DNA from: Fusobacterium_C necrophorum_A
Lineage (GTDB): Bacteria > Fusobacteriota > Fusobacteriia > Fusobacteriales > Fusobacteriaceae
Length of the DNA: 64,000 nucleotides
Assembly: GCF_004134945.1 (NCBI RefSeq)
Contig: NZ_SBAP01000010.1
Coordinates: 19,524 to 83,523 of the forward strand
Direction of reading: 5' to 3'
Positions 59,295 through 64,000 of this stretch are shown piece after piece; positions within the stretch are counted from its first letter, which is position 1, and the number at the start of each line of letters is the position of its first letter. The position numbers and the translations under genes were made by a program. The notes under the pieces were generated by a model, which was given only the letters and a program-made list of their open reading frames with translations, made no database searches and was not told where the DNA came from.

Positions 59295-60684
59295 AAACTT
59301 AGGTCCAATTAAAAATGGAGAATTTGATATAAGAGATTTGAAGAATATCAACCTTATTGTAGGACCCAATAATTCTGGAAAGACCTATCTAACTTACTTG
59401 ATTTATACTATTTATAAAGTTATGTCGGGAATTACATTAAGAAAATGTTCCATGATAGAGAGAATTTCTAAAGAAGAAAATATTACAATTACCGAAGAAG
59501 ACTATCAAGAAATAATATCAAATTATTGTAATAGTTTTGAAAAAAGTATAAAAAGAAACTTACCTTTTGTGTTTCATACACAAAGAGATTTCTTCAAAGA
59601 GTTTGAAATTAAAGTCAGTTTAGAGGAAGAAAAAAGTTTTTTAAAAGAGTTGGAAGGTTCTTTAACAGCGTATAGTATGGCACGAAATATCTTTATTCAT
59701 GTTATAAAGAAACAAGATAGGTTAGAATTTTCTATGCTTCCTTCTGAAGAAAAAATTGGAATAGAAGATATTGAAACAGGAAATCTCTTAAAATTTCGAT
59801 CAAAATATGGAATATCTCTTATAACAGATTTTTTAAAGGAAACGGAGATAACAGAGTTGATAGTTACAGTGTTAGATTCTTTTTTTGGGAACTATTTGTT
59901 TAAAAATGCTAATGTTGTTTCTTTTCCGGCAGAACGTAGTGGAGGAGCTTTATTTTATAAACAATTATTACAAGAACGAAGCGATGTATTGAGGACACTG
60001 GAGATAAAAAAAATAAGAGGATCTTTTGATAAAATATCTCGCTATTCAGAGCCAATTAATGACTATATTAAGTTTTTAAATTTTAGTCGAGATTTTCAAG
60101 AAAATAAAAAAAGGGATATTTTTTTGAAGGCAAGTAAAAATATTCAGGATATTTTAGGAGGAAATATCGAAATTAAAGAAAATGATATTATCTATAAATG
60201 TCAAAATCAAAAAGAATTAAATATGGAATTGGTTTCTTCTACTGTAAAAAGTTTGGCAGGCTTTTTTCTATATTTAAAATATAGGGCAAAAAAAGGAGAT
60301 ATCGTCATTATTGATGAACCGGAATTGAATCTTCATCCTGAAAATCAAAGAAAATTATTTAGACTCTTTGCTCTATTATCAAATTTAGGAATACATTTTA
60401 TTTTGAGTACACATAGTCCTATTATCATTAGCGAATTGAATAATGAATTATTATTTCAGAATATAAAAAAAGAAAAAGAAAATTTAGAAGAATTGGAGCA
60501 AGAGTACCGGATTCATAAGGAAGATTACGGATTGGAAGCAGAAAAAGTAAATATTTGGTTTTTACATGATGGAAGTATGGAATTGTTGGATAAAAAAGAA
60601 GGAAGGATAGATGTTGATACTTTCGATAATATAACAGGAGAAATGTATAATTTATATAATGATTTATTATTTCAAGGAGAATAA
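59278..60684 (+). CDS. ABC-type AAA ATPase (AAA_15/AAA_21-like), candidate defence ATPase
   Basis: 468 residues. Walker A GPNNSGKT (29-36), a signature-like ELVSSTVKSLAGFF, Walker B IVIIDEPELNLHP (catalytic Glu about 347) and switch His about 379 in LSTHSP. This is the SMC/OLD-like chromosomal-maintenance ATPase type; no TOPRIM nuclease domain is present. The next gene, two bases on, carries a PD-(D/E)XK-like motif. Such ATPase plus small effector pairs are common in phage-defence modules (Septu, PARIS and others). The pair is more AT-rich than the LPS genes around it. Confidence 0.87.
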   Translation: MKVKFKNLGPIKNGEFDIRDLKNINLIVGPNNSGKTYLTYLIYTIYKVMSGITLRKCSMIERISKEENITITEEDYQEIISNYCNSFEKSIKRNLPFVFHTQRDFFKEFEIKVSLEEEKSFLKELEGSLTAYSMARNIFIHVIKKQDRLEFSMLPSEEKIGIEDIETGNLLKFRSKYGISLITDFLKETEITELIVTVLDSFFGNYLFKNANVVSFPAERSGGALFYKQLLQERSDVLRTLEIKKIRGSFDKISRYSEPINDYIKFLNFSRDFQENKKRDIFLKASKNIQDILGGNIEIKENDIIYKCQNQKELNMELVSSTVKSLAGFFLYLKYRAKKGDIVIIDEPELNLHPENQRKLFRLFALLSNLGIHFILSTHSPIIISELNNELLFQNIKKEKENLEELEQEYRIHKEDYGLEAEKVNIWFLHDGSMELLDKKEGRIDVDTFDNITGEMYNLYNDLLFQGE

Positions 60685-60686
60685 GC

Positions 60687-61385
60687 ATGGCATTGACTTT
60701 CATCGAATATTTAAGAGAAAAAATTCATCCTGATAATTGCGTTTCCATAAAAAATAATAGAATTATTTTAAAAGAAGAACATTCAGACTCCAAATTAAAG
60801 GAAATTATAGTCAATTTTGATTCTAAAAAATATGATACCTTTTTAATGATTTTGGATGAAAATAACTTATCTATACAGCAGAAAAGAAAAATGTTTCCTT
60901 ATTTTAAAGAAGATATTTGTAGTTCTGTGGATTACGTACTTTTTGTGAATGAGAAAAATACGGAAGATTATTTTATTTTTCATATTGAATTGAAATCTCA
61001 AAAGCCCGAAAATAGAGAAATTTTAAAGAAGCATATCACATCTCAGAAAATCATAAAATTTATTTTGACAGCTTTATATTTAAAAAATTTAAAAGAGTAT
61101 CGTAATATAGGTCAAAAAATTGAATTTCCCAAACAATTTTATGAGAGTACAATAGTTTTATATAAAAGTAATCTTTCTGGCACGAAACAAGAAATTAAGG
61201 AAAAACAATATAAAATGGAACCTTATAAAGGATGTATTTCAGAAAAATGGAGTTATTACACCAAAGGTTTAGCAGTAGCTTCTGGACAATCTAGAGTCAA
61301 TTTGAAAGAATTTTTGGTATATTTTAAAAAAAATATCTTACAGTCCAAGAATGAGATATGTTATGAATTATATTTGAATACTTAG
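60687..61385 (+). CDS. Hypothetical protein with PD-(D/E)XK-like motif, partner of the ATPase
   Basis: 232 residues; no known family recognised. VDYVLFVNEKNTEDYFIFHIELKSQ gives Asp82 and Glu101-x-Lys103 on predicted adjacent strands, the layout of a PD-(D/E)XK nuclease active site. It is not a match for HNH (PtuB) as far as I can see. Only two bases separate it from the ATPase, and the ribosome binding site AAGGAGA lies inside the ATPase gene end, so they form a two-gene unit. Nuclease function is inference. Confidence 0.7.
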   Translation: MALTFIEYLREKIHPDNCVSIKNNRIILKEEHSDSKLKEIIVNFDSKKYDTFLMILDENNLSIQQKRKMFPYFKEDICSSVDYVLFVNEKNTEDYFIFHIELKSQKPENREILKKHITSQKIIKFILTALYLKNLKEYRNIGQKIEFPKQFYESTIVLYKSNLSGTKQEIKEKQYKMEPYKGCISEKWSYYTKGLAVASGQSRVNLKEFLVYFKKNILQSKNEICYELYLNT

Positions 61386-61401
61386 AAAGGATTTAAAATA
61401 G

Positions 61402-62160
61402 ATGAAAAAACAAAAAATAGAAGTTCCAATATTGATGTATCACCAGTTTAAGGAAGATATGAATCATGTGGGAAACAGTATTGCAACCTATGTGACGAGA
61501 AAACAATTCGAGTGGCACTTAAGAACCTTGAAATTTTTAGGCTATGAGACGATTACTTTTCGAGATTTAGAAAAAATAGGCTTAGAAAATCGTTTTAAAA
61601 AGAGATATATTATTTTAACGGTAGACGACGGATATCAAGATAACTATGAAATTTTGTTTCCTCTTTTGAAAAAATATCAAATGAAGGCAGTGATTTATTT
61701 GGTATCGGATAGTTATAATCGGTGGGATGTCGAAGAATATGGAGTGGACAAAAATCCTATGATGAAGGAAGAACAAGTTCGGGAAATGATAGAAAGCGGC
61801 TTGGTGGAATTTGGAGGTCATACTTTACATCATTGTGATTTTCATGTTGTAAATGAGGAGACCGCTAAGCGGGAAATATTAGAAAATAAAAGAGAATTGG
61901 AAGAAAAATATCGAATTTCCCTAAGTTCTTTTGCTTATCCCTATGGGCATGTCACGGAAACGGCAAAAAAAATAGTGAAAGAAGCCGGATATCGATTTGC
62001 GGTTTCCACATCGACAGGAACCGGAATTATCACAGATGATTTATATGAAATGAGAAGAACCAGTATTGACAGAACTTCCGTTTGGAGATTTTTAAAGCGA
62101 ATTTCGGGAAGATATAGTGTGTATAAGGGGAAAAAATGGATGAGGCAACAAGAGAAATAA
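61402..62160 (+). CDS. Polysaccharide deacetylase family protein
   Basis: 252 residues. NodB-homology domain: VPILMYHQF at the N-terminus, ILTVDDGYQDNYEILFPLL with the catalytic and metal Asp residues, and GGHTLHHCDF with the metal His pair. There is no obvious signal peptide, so action on a lipid-linked or nucleotide-linked sugar in the cytosol or at the inner face of the membrane is possible. Placed in the LPS run, overlapping the kinase-like gene by 25 bases. Confidence 0.9.
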   Translation: MKKQKIEVPILMYHQFKEDMNHVGNSIATYVTRKQFEWHLRTLKFLGYETITFRDLEKIGLENRFKKRYIILTVDDGYQDNYEILFPLLKKYQMKAVIYLVSDSYNRWDVEEYGVDKNPMMKEEQVREMIESGLVEFGGHTLHHCDFHVVNEETAKREILENKRELEEKYRISLSSFAYPYGHVTETAKKIVKEAGYRFAVSTSTGTGIITDDLYEMRRTSIDRTSVWRFLKRISGRYSVYKGKKWMRQQEK

Positions 62161-62900
62161 AAAGTATTAAGTATCAAAATTATATGATTTATGGTACTGA
62201 GGAATATCTGGAATTGGGAAAATGTATTTTAAAAAATCAATATGAAATCTTAAAAGTATATAAAGATGATAATCGAAGCTATGTAGCTAAAATAAGACTA
62301 AATGGAAAAATATATATTTTAAAATCTCCCAGATCGGAAATAAGATTGATACAAAGAAAATGGAAAACATTTTGGAACAAAGGAGAAGCTTTAACAATAC
62401 TCTATAATATTTTTTCCTTAAAGCAGCAAAAATTTCATAATATTGGTGAGGTATATCTTGCTATTGTTAGGAAACATTTTTTGATACAAGAAAGTTTTTT
62501 ATTGATGGAATACATAGAGGGAGAAGTTTTTAATCATCCGGAAAGATTAGACGATTTCATGGAAATTGTAAATAAATTACATTCTTTGGGAAGGTATCAT
62601 GGGGATTTAAATACTTCCAATGTAGTTTTGACAAAACAAGGATTGTATCTGATTGATACCCAAGCAAAAAAAGATCTTTTTGGAAACTTTAAAAGAGCCT
62701 ATGATATTTTGATATTATTAGAAGATAAAGTAGTGACCAGAATACAATATCCTATTTTAAAAAAATATTCAGGGAGTTCTCTCGGTTTCTTTTGGCTTTT
62801 AGCTAAAATACTGAGAAAGATAAAATATTCCAGTTTTGTATATCAATTTCGCAAAAGAAAGAGAAAACAAAGAAAGAAGAAGTGGAAAGAAAAGTCTTAA
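62136..62900 (+). CDS. LPS core kinase-like protein (RfaY/WaaY-like)
   Basis: 254 residues. A protein-kinase-like fold: an early Lys in YILKSPRSEI, LLMEYIEGEV as hinge, the catalytic loop LHSLGRYHGDLNTSNVVL, and the metal Asp in GLYLIDTQAKK. This matches small LPS heptose or Kdo kinases. Very basic C-terminal tail (RKRKRKQRKKKWKEK), perhaps for membrane contact. It overlaps the deacetylase gene; its stop codon is in the terminator stem. Confidence 0.85.
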   Translation: MDEATREIKSIKYQNYMIYGTEEYLELGKCILKNQYEILKVYKDDNRSYVAKIRLNGKIYILKSPRSEIRLIQRKWKTFWNKGEALTILYNIFSLKQQKFHNIGEVYLAIVRKHFLIQESFLLMEYIEGEVFNHPERLDDFMEIVNKLHSLGRYHGDLNTSNVVLTKQGLYLIDTQAKKDLFGNFKRAYDILILLEDKVVTRIQYPILKKYSGSSLGFFWLLAKILRKIKYSSFVYQFRKRKRKQRKKKWKEKS

Positions 62901-62922
62901 GTATAGAAAGACTTTTCTTTTT
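62888..62922. terminator. Terminator at the end of the LPS run (possibly bidirectional)
   Basis: 11-base perfect stem agaaaagtctt/aagacttttct with a 9-base loop and T-rich tails on both strands; it lies between the convergent kinase and GT4 genes. Confidence 0.8.
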
Positions 62923-62925
62923 CTA

Positions 62926-63999
62926 TTATGAAAAAAGTTTTAGATAAGATTGTAAAATAGCTTTGGAATCAAAGCGAGAGATACTTTCTGAAATATGACT
63001 TTCATATTCTTTTCTAAGCTCCGAATTTTGTAGAAATAAAAGAAGTTGATTTTTCAGTTGTTCTATATTCCCCACAGAGAAAAGAACACCACAACTTTCA
63101 TGATTTAAGATTTCTCGGGGACCTACAGGGCAATCCGAAGTAATAACCATGCGACCACAGGCAAGAGCTTCCACTAAAACCAAACCAAATCCCTCTGCAC
63201 GAGAACTATGAACCAAAAGTTTAGAATGTGTCATCCAAGGATAAGGATTTTTTTGAAGTCCCAAAAATAGAATTTCTTTTTCTAAACCTAGTGTATGAAC
63301 CTTTTCTTTTAACTCTTTTTCAGCAACTCCTTCTCCAATAAGGTATAGTTTATCTTGTAAGCCTTCTTTTTTTGCCTTATAAAAAGCATGAAACAGAGTA
63401 TCAAAATCTTTTTGACTGGTGTCCAATCTGGAAACCATAAGACAGTAGCTATCTGATAACAGTTTTTTTTCATTCTCACTGAGAGAAGAAATGTCATATT
63501 GGAGAGAGTTTATTTGTTTAAATAAAAAAGGATTGTAAATCCGAAATATCTTATCAGACAAAGAAGGGAACATTTCTTGTAATTCTTCTTTCATAGCATC
63601 ACAGATAGCAACAATTTTAGTATATTTTTGTAGTCTTTTTTGATAGCGTTTTTGTTTTCCTTTTTTTGTGATGGCTTGGCTAGGAGAACTATGAAAAAAA
63701 ACAACTTTTTCCGGAATGGAAATTTGATGGATATATTTCATAGCTCCTCCATCATAATCAATAAAAATATCAAAAGGACCATATTTTTTAATATATTCCT
63801 TTGTTTTTTGAAGAGAATTTTTTCTGGCTTTGTATAAAAAGTAAAGATACTTTAACTTATGATATAGACTTTTCTTTTTTCTAAGCTGAGAATATTCCAT
63901 TTTTTTTAGGAAATTATTATCATTTAAAAAAGAATAGGAAATATTTTTAGGAATTTCTTTTTCTAAGATATTTTTTTCCTTTTCATCATAAGTTAACAA
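62926..63999 (-). CDS. Glycosyltransferase family 4, N-terminus outside the window
   Basis: At least 357 residues; the frame runs to the window edge without a convincing start, so the N-terminus is missing. The GT-B C-terminal half is clear: YCLMVSRLDTSQKDFDTLFHAF, LYLIGEGVAEKELK, and the donor site SRAEGFGLVLVEALACGRMVITSDCPVGPREIL with the E-x7-E motif. It adds a hexose-type sugar, probably in LPS or surface-glycan synthesis, convergent with the LPS run. Confidence 0.88.
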   Translation of the reverse strand: MLTYDEKEKNILEKEIPKNISYSFLNDNNFLKKMEYSQLRKKKSLYHKLKYLYFLYKARKNSLQKTKEYIKKYGPFDIFIDYDGGAMKYIHQISIPEKVVFFHSSPSQAITKKGKQKRYQKRLQKYTKIVAICDAMKEELQEMFPSLSDKIFRIYNPFLFKQINSLQYDISSLSENEKKLLSDSYCLMVSRLDTSQKDFDTLFHAFYKAKKEGLQDKLYLIGEGVAEKELKEKVHTLGLEKEILFLGLQKNPYPWMTHSKLLVHSSRAEGFGLVLVEALACGRMVITSDCPVGPREILNHESCGVLFSVGNIEQLKNQLLLFLQNSELRKEYESHISESISRFDSKAILQSYLKLFS

Positions 64000-64000
64000 T

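Noticed and set aside
59278..61385. PARIS (AriA-AriB) or Septu assignment
   Set aside because: The ATPase type fits both, but the second protein shows neither a DUF4435/TOPRIM-like nor an HNH motif that I can recognise, so I leave the system unnamed.
1..64000. tRNA or rRNA genes
   Set aside because: I found no T-loop GGTTCGAATCC-type motifs with matching acceptor stems and no rRNA-like conserved blocks; a covariance-model scan would be decisive.

Overview
The window is a chromosomal segment of a Fusobacterium, most likely F. necrophorum or a close relative. The grounds are two FomA-type outer-membrane porins, a Gram-negative envelope and LPS gene set combined with a low-GC genome, acetoacetate CoA-transferase genes, and gene content typical of Fusobacteria. 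The species call is an inference; no rRNA or tRNA gene was seen. Most promoters are near-consensus sigma-70 type with 17-bp spacers, and many hairpin-plus-T terminators are visible.

Layout. 1-4.5 kb: a lipoprotein, a papain-like-fold protein, and an oxidative-stress pair (ahpC plus an AhpF-like reductase with the thioredoxin-like part at its C-terminus). 4.7-7.5 kb: rluD-rnhB-yraN-zinc ribbon-comF, tightly overlapped. 7.6-9.9 kb: tpiA-gpmI (glycolysis). 10-13.5 kb: an NhaC-type antiporter and the ACT/UPF0210 pair. 13.5-25.5 kb: ychF, then rpmF, then plsX-fabH-fabD-acpP-fabF-rnc-radical SAM-RNase E/G-coaD-radA-disA (lipid synthesis, RNA processing, CoA, repair and c-di-AMP). 25.5-33.2 kb: an FMN-binding-like secreted protein, miaB-rho-LysM/M23 peptidase-ispG, an ECF sigma factor with a membrane partner and a periplasmic protein, rpmE2 and upp. 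33.3-40.1 kb: copZ-copA, atoE-atoD-atoA, and thiC behind a TPP riboswitch.

40.1-47.2 kb is an accessory island of four ATPase-nuclease-like fusion genes: one AAA/DUF4143 protein preceded by three 33-bp-spaced repeats, and three tandem AAA-ATPase-like/PDDEXK_9 paralogues that look like mosaics of each other. 47.3-51 kb holds two convergent porin genes whose promoters (-10 onward), leaders and first 60 codons form a 266-bp inverted repeat identical by eye. Inversion between the arms would exchange the two porin bodies between two different upstream contexts. A third beta-barrel-like gene lies inside this segment. 51-56.4 kb: htpG behind a CIRCE-like operator, an RHH-RelE toxin-antitoxin pair, an M18 aminopeptidase and a lipid kinase. 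56.6-64 kb: an LPS locus (phosphoethanolamine transferase, heptosyltransferase-like GT9, polysaccharide deacetylase, RfaY-like kinase, GT4), interrupted by an ATPase plus PD-(D/E)XK-like gene pair that resembles a two-gene defence module.

The most noteworthy signals are the porin inverted repeat, the mosaic ATPase-nuclease array with its 287-bp direct repeat, the ATPase/nuclease pair inside the LPS operon, and an ECF-type promoter in front of the sigma-factor gene.
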